DNA of 64,000 nt from Adiantum capillus-veneris (GCA_014529385.2 CM043968.1:10921648-10985647); one strand, 5' to 3'. Positions 22,594-35,445 are shown, counted from the first letter of the stretch. Numbers and translations are program-made. Notes: generated by a model not told the origin, from the sequence alone.

Positions 22594-24408
22594 GTGACCT
22601 TACTTGCATTTATCCAAAAACCCATTCTATTTCACTAGCAACATAGTGACAAAAGAAGGTTTTGTCAATTGATAGAGTCTAAGAGTCAAGAACTGGCTAG
22701 GTCTGTTATTTGGTAGCAAAGACTGTATGTGATTGAGTGAATTCAAAGCATTTCAATTGCCAATTTTCTCATTGCTTTCACAGTATTGTGCATTTCACCA
22801 GTAGTAGTGTTGTTTCAAGTTTTTTTCGTTTCCTTGCATTCTATCATTTCGAGCTCATAAAAGCAGGTAAACTAGAAAAAAACCATCAATAAGAGTGGAC
22901 AAAGTCAGAGGAAAACTATGCCAAAACCATATTTGGACAAAAAAGACCGAACCACTCTGAAATTGTGGAAGTGTTGAGAAATATAGGAATTAGAAAACCA
23001 ATTGCAAAGGTCAAGGAAATAGCTTCACAATACTCAATTATTCCTTTCTAGAAAGTTTGACTGCGAATTTGCGGGGAACATGGATTGTGATCCACGTACC
23101 TTAGAGTAGAAATTGTGAAAGTCACATTGAGAATCCTTTTTGATACCAATACCAACCATTTGCGTGAAAATAGAACCATAAAAGCACATTAAAACCAAGA
23201 TTTTGGAAAAAACTTTGAAATCAGCTAGAATAGACCAAAATAATAGGGTATATTGAGATTTTGATATCCAAATCTAAGAAGATTTTGGGAAATACATGAT
23301 ATTGACCTCCTCTACAAGTGGTCAGCTTTGGAATTCAAGTCCTGGAGATGATGGATAGCAATTCATGTACCCTAAAGTGATTTTTGGCCAAAGAGGTATC
23401 CGCTGCACGTTGCCAGCATAGAGAGGCTTAGCTAGGGAGCTTGGTCATCAAGAAAAGCTAGAAGACCAAGTAAAACTACCAAGATAAAAAAAGAGACCAA
23501 AAACTGCAATGCATACCAATAAACTTGCGTTTGACCCATCAAAAGAGACTCAAATTGGAAAAGGCTATGGATATAGCTTGTAGACATAGCAAGTGATCAA
23601 CTACCCAAAGGTCAAATCCAAATGCTTAGGAACATGGATTGCGATCCATGGTTGACAACAGCTTGACTGAAGAGTTATACCATCATTGTCCAGACATAGG
23701 GAGTAGTCACCTGGTAAAGTTTGAAGCCAAGCACTTGTTGAAGTTGGACCAACTATTCCAAGGCTCATACCACAAATTACACTAGTATAAGGAAGTGTAT
23801 TGGTGCTTTGTAATTTGAATTTGGATCAATAAGAGTGTGTTATCCAAGCTCAAAAGTGTGTCAAAATTTGGAATCGATAACCCGAAAAAATTCAAAAAAT
23901 TCATAGTGTAAAAAGTAAGGTACTAAGAACCTTTGAGTACCACTGGATTTCAGGTTGAAGACTCAAGGAGTGCCATTGAGCATTGCACAACCATAAATGA
24001 GATATCTAGAATCGCAAAATTAATTAACAGGTTGGGATTTTGTACCGTCCACTGTTGCAATATTTTAATGTCTCCAAGATTGCGACGACTTTATTAGTCT
24101 AGGGATCCAATCCAAGGGGATAGAATTACTACCATATCCACTGAAGAGAGTAAAAATCAATGTTTTCTAGAGCCATTAGAGACTATTCTAGTAGGAAGCT
24201 TGTCGGACTCATCATTTGACAAATCCTATCAAATCATTTTTGAGAGATCTACCCATGTGAGTTTTAAGAGAAAAGACGAGGCGATTAAAAACTTTGAGTG
24301 AAAAACCAAAGATAAAACTCATGCAACTACAATACTTTTTAGATAATGACCAGGGAGCCAAAATGTACAAAGATTTGATGGAGTATTATTGCATCAGGAT
24401 ATAAAATA

Positions 24409-24600
24409 TGAAGGAGTACGAGCGAAAGTGCGACGCGAGAGAGAGTGCGAGAAGAAGAGCACGACGATATGGTGAACTCGCTCTACTGTAATGTGTAGAG
24501 CATAGTGAGTTCTTATTAGGTTTTTACAAAAGAATATGTGTACATACCTGGCGGCCCGCCCACTTACCTGGGCGACCACATTGGGCTTTATACCCCAACA
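24409..24600 (-). repeat. Copia B 3' LTR
   Basis: 192 bp from TGAAGGAGTACGAG to TTATACCCCAACA. The purine-rich tract on the coding strand lies at 24601-24615. Confidence 0.96.
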
Positions 24601-24689
24601 ACCTCCCACTTAAAGTCCAATGTGGTACTTTAAGTGTGAGAGAAGCTACTATACAAGCTAATATACAAGAGATGTAGAGAAGTGATGTA

Positions 24690-26758
24690 CTACCCTACAC
24701 CTAACTGCTTGCGAAAATGCGCAAAGCTCTCTGAGGGAAGTCCTTTTGTAAGTAGATCAGCAGGATTTTCTGTGGTGTGAACTTTGACAAGCTGAAGTTG
24801 CTTATCCTCGAGCATTTCCCTGATGAAATGATACTTCACATCCACATGCTTTGTCTTTGAGTGATAAACTGGATTGCGAGCCAATTGTATAGCACTTTGA
24901 CTATCACAATATAACATAGGCATCTCTTCTTTGATTCCCAAATTTGTTACTAGTCGATTAAGCCAAATTGATTCTTTGCATGCCTCTGATGCTGCAACAT
25001 ATTCAGCCTCTGTAGTAGACTGAGTAACACAATCTTGTAATCTAGAACGCCATGATATTGATCCACCAGCCAATGTAAAGACATACCTTGAATACTCTTT
25101 GTAGCTTTCAGGTATCTGAATATTCCTTTCACTACCTCCCAATGTTTCTTGCCTGGGTTTGACATGTATCGACTTACTACTCCCACTGCAAATGCAATGT
25201 CTGGGCGAGTAGCAATCATTGCATACATCAAACTACCCACTGTAGACGCATATGGAATCTTATCCATTTCAGCCTGTTCTTCCTCAGACACAGGACAATC
25301 TTGTTTGCTAAGTTTCACATATGGTGGCAATGGAACACTCAATGCCTTTCCCTTCTCCATATTGAAACGTTGCAAAACCTTGTCAATATACTCTGTTTGA
25401 GATAACCAAATCAACTTCTTTGATCTGTCTCTCTCAATGCGCATACCAAGTATATAACTTGCCTCACCCATGTCTTTCATGTCAAACGATTTTGCCATCT
25501 TTGACTTCAAAGCTGAAATTTCTTCCAAGTGCTTGCCAGCAATCAACATGTCATCCACATACAAAATAAGGATCAGCCAACTGCCATCCTTAGCCTTCTT
25601 TGTATATAGACAGTGATCGAACTCACTACGTTTGTAGCCTTGAGAAAACATAAACTTGTGGAATTTATGGTACCATGCCCTCGGTGATTGTTTTAAGCCA
25701 TAAAGACTCTTTAACAACTGGCATACCCAATCTTCCTTGCCTTTCTCAACAAACCCTTCTGGCTGCTGCATGTAAATTTCCACATCTAAATCACCATGCA
25801 AGAACGCTGTCTTGACATCCATTTGGTGCAACACCAAATCTAATATGGCAACCAATGCAAGAAAGCATCTCAATGTAGTCATCTTGACCACCGGAGAGAA
25901 GACTTCATCAAAGTCAATGCCTTGTTCTTGCTTAAAGCCCTTGGCAACAAGCCTTGCTTTGTACTTTGGCTGACTATCATGAGCGGTGATCTTATATATG
26001 TAAACCCATTTACAAGGTAGAGCCTTTTTGCCCTGTGGTAATTTAACTAGCTTCCATGTCTGGTTTTTATGCAGAGCTGCCATCTCTGACTGCATGGCCA
26101 ATTGCCAATTCCCGGAGTCCTTCATTTGCACTGCTTCCCTGTAACATGAAGACTCATTGCAATCAGTCAACATGACATAGTTCATAGATGGAACAAACCT
26201 ATCAGGAGGTCGCGTGACACGTCCAGATCTACGCACAATAGGTGGCTCAGGCTCAGCCACAACCTGTGGTTCCACTCTATCCTGTCCTTGCTCCTCTTGA
26301 GCCCTGACATTTTGTCTTGCACGTGCAGGTCCATCTTCTTGGAAGACAACTCTTCTAATCTCCTCAACCCTCTCTGGTTTAGAATGATATTTGGATTCAT
26401 TAAAGTGAACATCATTGCTGCGGACAACCTTTCTGGATTCGGGATCCCAAAGTCTGTACCCCATCTCACCAGAATTACCATAGCCTAGAAAGATGCACTT
26501 TCTACTCTTTGGCTCAAGTTTGTTCCTAAATTCCTTTGGAACGTGAGTATATGCCTCACAGCCAATGACTCTGAGATGCTTGTATGAGGGAATTTTGCCT
26601 GACCATACCATCTCTGGCACTGAATCCTTCTGCAAAACCTTTCTAGGAGATCTATTTACAAGATGAACAGCTGTTGATACAGCTTCAGCCCAAAACCCAT
26701 TTGGCAGCTGTGCATTAGACAACATACTTCTGACCTTCTCTTGTATGGTCCTATTCAT
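24690..26758 (-). pseudogene. Copia B integrase end, reverse transcriptase and RNase H
   Basis: A 602-codon minus-strand frame (26758-24950) runs from the integrase C-terminal half through RT. It carries MNRTIQEKVRSML, NQTWKLVKLPQGKKALPCKW, YKARLVAKGFKQEQGIDFDE, LHGDLDVEIYMQQPEGF and the catalytic LILYVDDMLIAG. The RNase H end is in another frame (25142-24690) with STTEAEYVAASEACKE, YCDSQSAI and KTKHVDVKYHFIRE. At about 25085-25105 the segment that should hold the first RNase H Asp is missing: FRYLKATK runs almost directly into RYVFTLAGG. RNase H is therefore probably inactive. Confidence 0.93.
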
Positions 26759-26760
26759 CC

Positions 26761-28297
26761 TCTCAGCAACACCATTTTGAGGAGGATTGTAAGGAGCAGT
26801 AAGTTCACGTTTTATACCTTTTGACTCACAAAAGTCCTGAAAGGCCTTTGAAACATACTCTCCACCATTGTTAGTGCGTAATCATTTAAGCTTCTTGCCA
26901 CTTTGGTTCTCCACAAGTGTCACAAACGCTTTGAAAACACTAAACGCTTCATCCTTATGCTTGAGAAAGTAAACCCATACTTTCCTCAAGTAATCATCTA
27001 TAAATGTCATAAAGTAAGAAGCTCCTCCTAGAGATAGGTTAGGCATAGGTCCACACAAATCACTATGAACAAGTGCCAACTGTGTATCTCTTCTACTGCT
27101 TCTATGCTTATGTGGCTGCTGTGTTTGCTTACCATACAGACAATGTTCACAGAATTCAAAATCATTAAATGAAAAGCCAGGCAAATAACCAAAACGAGAC
27201 AAGATTTCCATTCCCTTCTTGGACATATGTCCTAACCGGCTATGCCACAAAGAAACGTTCGGCTGCTCGGTTACATTGATTACATTTTTAGAGACATTTG
27301 ATACATAAATCATGTAAAGTCCTCCAGACTTTACTCCATGTGCTACTGTCATAGAACCCTTGGATATCTTCCACATGTTCTGTCCAAAAGTGGTGACGTA
27401 GCCAGCATCATCAAGTAAACCTGTGCTGATCAAGCTCTTTGTAATTGCGAGAACATGTCTCACATTCTTCAGCGTGAAAGAAGAGCCATTCTGAAACTTC
27501 AATTGAACATCTCCAACACCTAAGATCTCACATGTCTGCCCATTGCCTAGCCGAACATGATCTTTAGTGGTCACATAAGAGGTAAACCACTCCTTGTTTG
27601 GAGACACATGAAGTGATGCCCCTGAGTCTATAATCCAGTCACTCAGTGCATTTCCATCAGATGCTGTAAGAAGAGCTGAGTCCATTGTATTCTTCAAGAA
27701 GTAGATGTCTCCTGACACTAGACTGTCATCCTCTGCAACAGTGTTTGTCACATTTATTTCTTGAATCTTCATTGAGGACTTGTTCTGCTCACCATGGTCT
27801 TCAGCTTTCTCTTTGCCTTTTTCTGCTTTCCATTCTCTGCAGTCTCTTTTCATGTGACCCTTCTCGCCACAATGGTAGCATTCTATGTCACTCTTGCCTA
27901 TAGCACTGTGGGACTTGCTACGAGACTGATTCCTGTTTCCACCTTTGTACTTTTCTTTGGTCCTTCCCATGACAACTAAGGCTGTTCCTTTGCCTTTGTC
28001 CATTGTCTTTCTATTGGTTTCTTCAGTAAGCAGACTTCCTTCTACACCTGCTATGTTCAAACCATCTGGAGGTGCAAAATTACACAAAGCTGTGCGAAAA
28101 GTGTCCCAACTTTCTGGCAATGTGATCAACAGGAACATAGCTCTAACAGGTTCATCAAACTTGACACCTTGAGTTGACAACTGACTATAGATTGTGTTGA
28201 ATTCATTCAGATGATTGGACATAGGTGTCCCTTCTTTCATCTTCAAGTCAACAAGCTTCTTAAGCCAGTATACCTGTGAAGCTGCACTCTGCTTCTA
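26761..28297 (-). pseudogene. Copia B gag end, protease and integrase core
   Basis: A 454-codon minus-strand frame (28246-26882). It holds the gag C-terminal half with LPESWDTFRTAL, the zinc knuckle CYHCGEKGHMKRDC, the protease active site IIDSGASLHVSPNKEW (intact DSG), the integrase zinc region WHSRLGHMS with CEHCLYGKQ, and the first catalytic Asp in MTFIDDYLRKVW. The frame stops at 26882-26884 just before the conserved LRTNNGGEY, which would hold the second Asp position but reads Asn. After this stop the core resumes with YNPPQNGVAERMN, which carries the Glu. Confidence 0.93.
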
Positions 28298-28581
28298 ATA
28301 AAGATCACTCAGCTTTAACCATGCTTGATAAGACGACATCTCGTCTGCTACATTGAAGTAAACGCTTTCTGCCAAAGTCAGCATAATGGTAGAAAGTGCC
28401 AATTCATCCATTTTGCTCCATTCATCTTCGTCCATATCTTCTGGTTTTATCCCTTTGAGCTTTATAGGTTTTATCTGCTTCTTTTGTACCAACACGTGCC
28501 AAATCTGCTTCTTCCACAATGGAAATTGGTTCCATCCAGCTTCTTGATATTGTAAAGAGCAGTGCCCTGTGATCCAGCCAT
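28295..28581 (-). pseudogene. Copia B gag N-terminus
   Basis: The likely start is the ATG read at 28581-28579 (MAGSQGTALYN), a common copia gag start. A one-base frame change near 28521-28527 links it to the frame with PLWKKQIWHVLVQKKQIK and the Asp/Glu-rich stretch MDEDEWSKMDELAL. A stop near 28295-28297 separates it from the rest of gag. Confidence 0.85.
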
Positions 28582-29668
28582 AGCTACGCTTCACAGTGGT
28601 TTACTTTCCTGGGAAAAATTCGGCAGAGTTTCCCCTGTAAACTGACCTCTGAACCAATATCAACCTGTCAAATGAACTAAAAAAGCTTCAGATTCTGCAT
28701 AAATTTCGGCAGAGTCTCCTTTGTAAAATGGCTCTGGTGTACTCAAAAAACAGACCAAAAAACAGCTCAAAAACACTGTCTCTCTGACACTGTAAGCTGT
28801 GGGTAAACCTCTCCTGCACATGTACTGTCTCTGACTGTCCTGTCACTGTCCTGTAAGCATAGACTGCGACAATGCCTCAACGGCAGTAAAGCAAAGATGC
28901 AATCCCAACTGTCTAACTCACAGTCAATACATCCTAGCTGCCTATCTAAGGGTGCTCGAGGGATTGCTCCAAGACCTGTATCACCGAAAGGATCTCAACA
29001 TTCGAGAATCCCCCAGCTCAATAAAACCTCACTCGACCCTCAACAAAGGCTACAGTAAATCTGATAGTACATAGACTTCCCACAAAGTCATACATCCACA
29101 AATTTCCCACTGTATGCTGTAACCGCTGCGGCGGTTGTTTGCTGCGTGACTCACAGCTAACAAACCCTCAACGAACATACATCATCTCTGACAATACATC
29201 CCATGTGGAAGTACCTGCAATGTCAGGATGAAATCTGGAATATCAAGCAGCAAACACAAGCTACCTGATGAACTAGTGGATGTCGCCTACAGTCTGTGTG
29301 TATCTAGATGCGCCCGTGTCGTATGTGACACGCCTCCAAGAACTGTGAGCCGTCCTTTGATGTGTAGACAGCCACAAATCAACACTCTGGGAGTGTCGAT
29401 ATCCTCAGAACCTGCAGTCGTAGGCCGAAAACCCCAAATTTGCAGAGTCTGATCTGCACCCGTCGAGACCACGTAGTCGAAAATGGCCTGCGCAGACCGT
29501 TGTCGAAGCCGAACGGTGACCGAGATGACCTCAGAATGAAATTCTTAGCACACCAAGCCCTTTGGGCTTTCCCACAAGATTTGGGGCCGTGTCTTTGCCT
29601 GTCGAATTTCACTCCAATCTGAGCTGGTGACTCTAGCCTCCTGCAGTGCTGCCACGAGCCTCGATCTG
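28582..29668 (-). other. Copia B leader (5' UTR)
   Basis: About 1.1 kb between the primer site and gag, without conserved coding. It carries a repeated motif GGCAGAGT.TCC at 28619-28651 and 28705-28737, found also in the leader of copia C. Confidence 0.7.
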
Positions 29669-29669
29669 T

Positions 29670-29681
29670 GCTCTGATACCA
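29670..29681 (-). promoter_or_regulatory. Primer-binding site, initiator tRNA-Met type (copia B)
   Basis: Contains CTCTGATACCA, complementary to the start of TGGTATCAGAGC, 2-3 bp inside the 5' LTR. Confidence 0.92.
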
Positions 29682-29683
29682 GT

Positions 29684-29875
29684 TGAAGGAGTACGAGCGG
29701 AAGTGCGACGCGAGGGAGAGTGCGAGAAGAAGAGCACGACGATATGGTGAACTCGCTCTACTGTAATGTGTAGAGCATAGTGAGTTCTTATTAGGTTTTT
29801 ACAAAAGAATATGTGTACATACCTGGCGGCCCGCCCACTTACCTGGGCGACCACATTGGGCTTTATACCCCAACA
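29684..29875 (-). repeat. Copia B 5' LTR
   Basis: 192 bp, same ends as 24409-24600. It differs by about two bases near its left end. Confidence 0.96.
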
Positions 29876-32800
29876 AAATAGACCTAGTAAATTCAAGGAT
29901 CGAATGCATGTGGATTACAATGGGGGTAGATATCTTGATGTTGAGTCTCGAGTGATATTTGACCCATACGTAGTTGATAAGTGGGGTATGACGAGCCAAA
30001 GGAGAAACCTCCTCTAATCAACAAGCTTGATGTGAGATAAATCAAGACCAACAAAGCCACGAGAGTCCTTACAAATTATGTTTATATGGGCTGCATGTAT
30101 AGGTTCACCAATGAGGATCATTATAACCTTTATAAGTGTGTGGAACACAATGCTAAAGAACTAACAGACTATAAAAACCTCTGCGTGTTAGATATAAATA
30201 TGCTCAAGAAGTGCATGTCCTATTTCTAGACAAGTATGGACAAGAGTACAAAATTGTTGATCTAACTGAGCTAGCTAGTCTTGCTTGGTGGGCCTTGCTA
30301 AAACATATTATAGCAATAAATAATTAAACAAACATGATTTTGACAGGCTGTATGGAGCCAAATTCATGTGTATTGGATGTGATATATGTCTGTCGTGTTG
30401 GTGGCTCCGCCAATGTTTCCAAAATCAAGAAATGGGTTTCGTTTTGGGCTTGATCCATTAGGTCAAAGGATTGTAGCTGTGAATGGCAATGAATTATGTC
30501 GCCTAGAACCTCCTCAAATAGTATGCATACTCCTATTCTTTTATATGGTCGTTTGGCTAGGATTGTTCTTGATGTTGGAAGTTAGGATATCTGAAATGGT
30601 TGAGCTGGATAGTTCATGAGTTGTAGAGTGCAGACTAGCATTATTTGACTAAGACATCAGTGGGTTATCTAGCAATGATCTTCGCTCTAGCATCTGTAAT
30701 TAATATGTACTGATGCCGATCGACATTGAGTGTATATTTTTAAAGACAACATACATGTAAACCAGACTAAAGGAAGCATTGTGCAAAATTCTAAAACAAG
30801 AAAGTGGTAAAGCATCAATGAACTGCAATAAGAAATAAAATGCTTTATTGACCTATAATGATATATAGGTGCATTTTGATTGTCCAAATTGTAGGCCAAT
30901 ATTTGAGTCAAGCTACAAAAAAGCAATGTGAATAGTTGAACATTTCGCCTTGCAATGAAGGGTCATAGACTAAAAATACGAAGTATACGGTGTACGTCAT
31001 GCAAAAGTGCCATACAAAAGTATGGTGGAGAGTTGGCACTATGGTCTCTCCAAAAATTATAAGAAACGGAAGCCGTGCCCTGCCCTGTAGCATTATGTGT
31101 TGCGCCAAGCAAACGCATAGCCATGGGGAATTGGATGCAGATAACAAACCTTGCAGTGTTGTCGAATTGGAGACTTTCTTGTGCAATCAAAACATCCACT
31201 GTTTTGAATATATGTCCTCTCTATCAGACACAAAACATGCATTAAGACAAATACAAACGATACAGGATATAGATTCAACTTAAAAAGTGATGAATAATTG
31301 TTTGTTCTTTTGTCTCCTCATCCATTTTTTTGTTTCTTTACTCGTCACTCTCCAAAAAAGACGTTGTAGTTAAACGTTCTTTTCCTTCTTAATAGCTCTA
31401 CACGTCGCCCTCTAAAAGTTGCTCGTCCATTTTTTCCAGCTTTCCAAGCTCGATGCTCTCTTGCACTCGGCTCGGCACTTTGCAAATGCCAGGGCTCTTT
31501 GACTCTCTTTGTTCTTCGTGATTGAAGATCCTGATTCTCCAACTCCCTAACCATGAGCCACGCTGGAGAGGCTGCTAGTGGTAGTTGGTATTGAACGATC
31601 ATGGTCAACTTCTTGCAGAGACGGATCAGTAGCACGCATGTCAGCTGGCCGTAGACAAGTGGCAAGGTTGACTAATATCGGTTTACATGCTGCACTGCAA
31701 TATCAACATCAACAATACCAATTTATATAGCAATTATAGTACTTGCAATAACGCCATCAATAGTGATAATCACACTGATCATGGGTTGCCTTAGGTGGAA
31801 TCCATCGATCCCCATGCAACCGTTTAACGTGCTTGGCACTATAGATTGCAACAATCCATCCACTGGAAACGTTGCCTGTCCTATATCTGGCAAGGCTTGG
31901 TATATGATGTGCCATAGCTTGCCACTGGGGGAAAAGCTCCACTCCGTGGATCTGACCTAGGGCTGTGTTGGAAATGTATTAAGCTTTGGGAGCTCACACA
32001 CTAGAGAAGAATACCGGATGCAAGTTGGAGAGGCCTTATGGGAATGAGGGAGTAGGAGGTCTTTCGTAAAAAAAAAAAAAAAGTATTTATTGTAAAAAGG
32101 TTACCGACTTGCAAGCATGGTGCGCACGCGAAGAGTCGCTGCCATGGATCAAAAGGGGGGTGCCCAAAAGGAAGCAGGAGAGCCGAGGCGGGCTGCAGGG
32201 AGAGGGAGCTCATGACGGGCTACCAGTGTAGATGGAGCGGGTAGAGAGAGCTCACAGACTAGGGGGTAGGGCAGTCGAAGAGCTGTTGAGAAGCAATGAG
32301 GACCTGAAGGCAAGGAGAATCATGGCACTCTTGAGGAGGAGGACATGAGATCATCAGGGGTCACCCAATTAGCCAGAGAGGGTGTTGTGTGAGGAGGAGC
32401 CGCCATGTCAAGCAGATGAGAAGGGGCAACACAGGTGGCCATGCTGGGGAACCATCGCTCGGGGAGTCCGATTCCTTCTTTTTTTAATTGCTTTCGATAC
32501 CGTGCTTTATTTTGGATGCGTTGTGGTTTTTTAATTGCTTTATTGTGGACGTGTTGTAAGTGCTCCACGTGGTCACTTGTGGGCTGAAAGAGTCCAAAAA
32601 GGACCTTTGGCTCACCAAGTAAAGAGGTATATTTATATGGGTACTCCAATCTCCACATATTTACATACAATTGAGTGCAAGCCTCCCAAGAAGATCAATT
32701 CCGGACAAAAACCATAACTGATATTCAGAGAAAAGTGTAAAACAAATTCCTAATGACTAATTTTTTTGTATGGAAAGCTTGAAAGTGGCTTAATTAGGTA

Positions 32801-33337
32801 TCAAGGGACAAATCTATAAATTCTATTTTGGCTATGAGAGGGCATGCGGATTGTGATCCATGGTGTCCCAATTTGACCAAAGGTTTACAAAGTTGCAAAT
32901 GCATGCCCTATAGGTCACATCGCAAAAATATCATGAAATTTGGACCTCATTTGGACATTCAAAAGGCCATAAGACCATCAAAATTTTGCAAGGCCATGGA
33001 AATAGAAAACAATATTGCAATACTAATTTGTTATGTTTGATAATTCTTCTTGAGGGTTTTTTCTATGATCCATATTGCTTGTAAATCTCACCAACGCATT
33101 AGTTCGAGAAAAATTAGATATTTTGGATCAAGGGACATCAGATCTATGATTTCAAAGGCTCCACCCAAGCAAAGGGATTCAAGGGAATTTTGGGATATCA
33201 TTTTAGTTGGAAAAAATTGGAGATAGCTAGGTAAAATATCTAAATAAATTGAAAGAATACATGGATTGCAATCTATGGTTCATCATATGTGACATAGAGA
33301 GTTTAGATGGAGCTTTTGTAGGGCGTCAAGAGTGTGC
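29876..33337. other. Region without a firmly recognised gene
   Basis: 3.5 kb between copia B and the next gypsy fragment. 29880-30200 continues the sequence interrupted by copia B and reads weakly as coding, with stops. 30400-30520 has an open stretch (FPKSRNGFRFGLDPLGQRIV) ending at GTATGC and could be a lone exon, but I know no family for it. 32069-32081 is an A run. 32460-32560 has an imperfect ~50 bp duplication. 32842 and 33259 hold the GGATTG.GATCCATGG motif seen at 23 kb. Confidence 0.45.
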
Positions 33338-33733
33338 TGCAAGCTCCATTATGTATTTGGAGCCTATTTGTTGGAAGCAGTAATTCCTAGTACCAAGCCT
33401 CAGGGTTGCAGTTCAATAGAATCTCGTGAAGAGTTAGCCAACTGTAGAAAGGAAGCAGTACTGAAACTGGAAGAGGATAAAATTCAGAGCATGTATATTG
33501 GAAAGGTGATCCAACAAAGAAGGCAAGCTTGGATCAACAGGAATATAAAGTTCAAGATTTTTAATGCAGGAGATTGGGTGATGGTTTACAACAATAAGCT
33601 GGGACCAAGACCTGGTAAATTGAAACTGAGGTTTGTAGGACCATTCCAGATAGTTAGGTCTATGGGACCTAATACGTTTATTTTGGTTGATGAGTTGAGA
33701 CAGATAATTGCTAAGCCAGTGAATGGTTTTTGA
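33338..33733 (+). pseudogene. Gypsy integrase C-terminal fragment (third lineage)
   Basis: An open frame encodes the last ~130 residues of a gypsy integrase: a basic helix region (ELANCRKEAVLKLEEDK), then FNAGDWVMVYNNKLG and the GPF/Y segment KLKLRFVGPFQIVRSMGPNT, ending at a TGA at about 33731-33733. The catalytic core upstream is absent. It is followed in the same orientation by a long accessory ORF, which suggests both belong to one element whose front half is lost or was scattered by insertions. Confidence 0.82.
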
Positions 33734-33811
33734 CTTAAACCATTTTTGGAGAAATAAAGGGTACTCGAGTACAGCATCAAATTAAGGATGTTAGTGGGAT
33801 AGAGATGCCTT

Positions 33812-35177
33812 ATGCATGTGAGGCAATGGAAGAGGGCATCATTTCAAAGAGTGCGGAAAATTCTGCCGCGCTACGTTTTTCTTCCTTGCTGCAGTATGTC
33901 GAGCCTTCGCAACACACCTATGGGCGCGGGGTGTGACTCAAGGATGGAAGAGTATGGGCCCTTTACCACGCTCCAACCTTTGCGTAAAACTCGTTATCAG
34001 AGAGTTGTGGTGGACGAGTCCAGTGAATGAATCAAGGGTTTACCACCTTCAAAGGAGGAAGTAATCCCAGAGTATACTTTCTTGGACTTCAGGTATGATT
34101 TGGTGGCAAAAGAGGAGATTATTCCATGGTTGAAGAAAATAGGGTTACTTAATTTTGGAAGGTTACCCTGGATGAGGTGGAGGCAGAATCAAATGCCAAT
34201 GGTATACTTAGAGTATTTGCATGCAAATGATGGAAATATCTTTACAGAGGACTATTTGACTGAAGAACTAATTGCACAGGTGTTTGATATACCTACTAAA
34301 GAAGATAATGAGGTTAGTAAAGCAACTGAAAAGGACATGACAAAGACATTTGACAATCTCAAGGTGGGAGACATTACTATCTTGTCAGGAATGAAGAACC
34401 ATGTGAGACTACAGCAGCAGGTGAAACGGTTTATTGAGAGAATATTTTTGCTGGTTAAGTTAGAGTATATAAGCAGGGAAATTTATGGTATATTGTTAGC
34501 AGGAGACTGGCAGACATATTGGATGTCAAACATCCTATTTTTTAGGATCAAGTTTGAAATCTACACCAAGCAAAAGAGAAAGGATAAAACAACAAAAGTG
34601 GGACCATATTTGGCAACAATTTTTCAATATGTGAACAACAAGAGTATTTTGTAGGGAAAAAGTTTTCTAGGGCCAGGACAATTGATTGAAGATTCAGAAT
34701 CTGCACCAAGGAAAGACAAAAAATACAAAAACTGCATCAAGAATAGAAGACCATGCAGATGACAAAGGATGTGGACAATCTAGTGTCTGCAAGATATTCA
34801 AAAAGGAATATTTGGAAGCAGTCAAGATAAATTTGGAAAAGGAAATTGGGGACTTGTTTCCTAAATCTAGAATGGAGCAAAGTGAAAAACCTGTAGTACT
34901 TGTGTCAGTCAAAACAGGTCTTAAACTCAAAAAGCTAAAAGGAAAACTTGCAGGAGAGGTCATCATAGTTAGGGAATCTGGAGTTGAAAATCCTAACATA
35001 CCTAAGGCTAGCTTTTCAAATGTCTCTTTCAATGAGGTGCAAAATGCAATTGGTGTGGTCAAAGATTATGTTGAACAAAAGACAATGGATTTTACTTTAG
35101 TGAAGAGGGAGAATAAAAGATTGCATAGTGAATTGGAGCAGATTAAGGAGGAAGCACTGAAGGAAAAGAAAGTTTAG
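33812..35177 (+). pseudogene. Post-integrase accessory ORF with coiled coil, first part
   Basis: Two adjoining frames. 33812-34654 (one stop at about 34030) encodes a domain of ~190 residues with MVYLEYLHANDGNIFTEDYL and LTEELIAQVFDIPTKEDNE, weakly recalling the ORF1-type domain of Athila elements. After a stop and frame change, 34686-35177 encodes a Lys/Glu-rich protein with a probable coiled coil near its end (YVEQKTMDFTLVKRENKRLH, then SELEQIKEEALKEKK). A TAG at 35175-35177 ends it, but the frame stays open to the copia A insertion at 35217 and resumes in register after it at 39514. I do not recognise a function; it is probably a retroelement accessory protein. Confidence 0.55.
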
Positions 35178-35217
35178 ACTGAAGAGGAAGTTTTACAGAG
35201 GAAATTTAAAGAGTTGA

Positions 35218-35445
35218 TGTTGGAATTAGGGTTGCAGAGAAACGTACACAGCTTGGAGAAGACGAAGGAAGCTCAAGGCACACAATAGAGAGTGTATTAC
35301 TTAGTGTGCAATGGAAAAGATAGATAGCCCTAGAGTGATGGGCGTATATACAATGCTCGGGGGAAAAAACCTCCTAAAGAGGGAAAAAATGCCCTAGCGG
35401 TCCTAGTGTGTTCACACACATCACTACCACATGTATATGGTAACA
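35218..35445 (-). repeat. Copia A copy 2, 3' LTR
   Basis: 228 bp from TGTTGGAATTAGG to ATATGGTAACA, followed by the polypurine tract complement AATCCCCCCTG. Confidence 0.95.

Larger units (their letters stand above)
20128..24408. other. AT-rich repeat-derived region, no recognised gene
   Basis: 4.3 kb of AT-rich DNA. It contains an (AAAAT)n run at 20822-20850, (TC)n at 21483-21532, a 245 bp repeat at 21955-22200 related to 60811-61070, a 45 bp tandem duplication at 22504-22593 and a family of GATTGYGATCC-type palindromic motifs at 22168-23654. No coding region longer than chance is seen. 22440-22600 reads as an open proline/leucine-rich stretch and might be a gag-like relic. Confidence 0.5.
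24409..29875 (-). mobile_element. Ty1/copia element, family B, recent insertion
   Basis: A 5,467 bp minus-strand LTR retrotransposon with two 192 bp LTRs that differ at only two positions by eye. A perfect 5 bp target duplication AAATA flanks it (24404-24408 and 29876-29880). Order from its 5' end: LTR, tRNA-Met primer site, a leader of about 1.1 kb, gag, protease, integrase, RT, RNase H, LTR. Despite its youth it carries a gag frameshift, a gag stop, an integrase stop and an RNase H deletion, so it is probably a non-autonomous copy moved in trans, or it decayed after insertion. Confidence 0.97.
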
